From contig JBCDGZ010000121.1 in assembly GCA_038750655.1 (NCBI GenBank), forward strand, positions 1-23,576: 23,576 bases of DNA, read 5' to 3'. The DNA is from JBCDGZ01 sp038750655 (GTDB lineage: Bacteria > Bacteroidota > Bacteroidia > Chitinophagales > Saprospiraceae). The notes beneath the pieces are model-generated. The model made no database searches. It had not been told where the DNA came from and was given only the letters and a program-made list of their open reading frames with translations. Positions 23,409 through 23,576 of this stretch are shown here, in pieces (the first letter of the stretch is position 1; every line of letters begins with the position of its first letter). The position numbers and the translations under genes were made by a program.

Positions 23409-23576
23409 TTCTGATAAACTTTTACAGTCAGATTATTCCCAGCAAAATAAATCTCACCTTGATTAACAAAATATCTATTGATTTCAATTACCCGATGCGT
23501 ATTTGCGGCCAGCTCTGTAGAGAATATATTATTCACTCCCGCAGAAGTTCCGACCCCAAAATTTGTAGTACTAGCC
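23405..23576 (-). CDS. C-terminal end of an unidentified gene (partial)
   Basis: The minus-strand frame is open from the window edge to TGA at 23405-23407 and encodes the last 56 residues, ending NNLTVKVYQK. The reading includes FGVGTSAG and IEINRYFVNQGEIYFAG, a beta-rich style similar to the neighbouring fibre protein. The stop overlaps the next gene's ATG by four bases (ATGA), a strong sign that this frame is real and that both genes form one operon. The family is not recognisable from this piece. Confidence 0.6.
   Translation of the reverse strand, partial: ASTTNFGVGTSAGVNNIFSTELAANTHRVIEINRYFVNQGEIYFAGNNLTVKVYQK

Overview
The window looks like a chromosome segment from a Bacteroidota bacterium, plausibly of the Saprospiria/Lewinella type (inference, not a database result). 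The signs are: a TonB-dependent receptor with an N-terminal carboxypeptidase-regulatory-like domain; DUF4412 and DUF6503-type secreted proteins; a TonB-C-domain protein; the futalosine-pathway enzyme MqnD; starts without clear Shine-Dalgarno sequences; and a promoter matching the Bacteroidota consensus TTTG-N19-TAnnTTTG.

Region 1 (about 0.6-10 kb, possibly to 11.5 kb) is the highlight: an apparent proteusin RiPP (ribosomally made, post-translationally modified peptide) cluster of the polytheonamide/aeronamide type. A divergent S53 (sedolisin) peptidase faces a 176-residue precursor with a nitrile-hydratase-like leader peptide (NHLP). The precursor core is built of hexads with Asn at 136, 142, 148 and 154 (three consecutive NX5N steps) and Gly at 145, 151, 157 and 163, ending in a hydrophobic Ala/Val/Gly tail. 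This is the spacing expected for a beta-6.3 helix with side-chain ladders. After a strong intergenic hairpin come a PoyD-like radical SAM epimerase, a B12-type radical SAM RiPP maturase (family of PoyB/PoyC), a TPR-methyltransferase fusion and a second methyltransferase with two tandem winged-helix-like modules. The proposed logic: the leader is bound, alternate residues are epimerised to D, C- and N-methylations follow, and the leader is removed (candidate: the S53 peptidase). The core places its Asn ladder N-terminally and its hydrophobic part C-terminally, the reverse of polytheonamide. No LanM-type dehydratase, Fe/2-oxoglutarate oxygenase or transporter is seen here.

Region 2 (9.97-11.5 kb) holds a cluster of CCGGCAGGCAGGC palindromic repeats and a MetX-family alpha/beta-hydrolase whose nucleophile is Cys instead of Ser. 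Whether it belongs to the cluster is open.

Region 3 (11.5-16.4 kb) is mostly housekeeping and envelope genes: a TonB-C-domain protein, a broken DUF6503 gene, a DUF4412 protein, a secreted protein of unknown function overlapping an RluA-type pseudouridine synthase, and mqnD convergent with a DtxR-family regulator.

Region 4 (16.4-19.3 kb) is a metal-uptake module. The DtxR regulator is divergent from a TonB-dependent receptor and a thioredoxin-like lipoprotein, and a GTTAGACTAATCTAAC operator sits between the -33 and -7 promoter elements.

Region 5 (19.3-23.6 kb, minus strand) holds an N-terminally truncated molybdenum hydroxylase large subunit (IorB-like, likely a pseudogene), directly downstream of a large secreted, repeat-bearing, tail-fibre/adhesin-like protein. 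That protein overlaps by ATGA with another gene running off the window.
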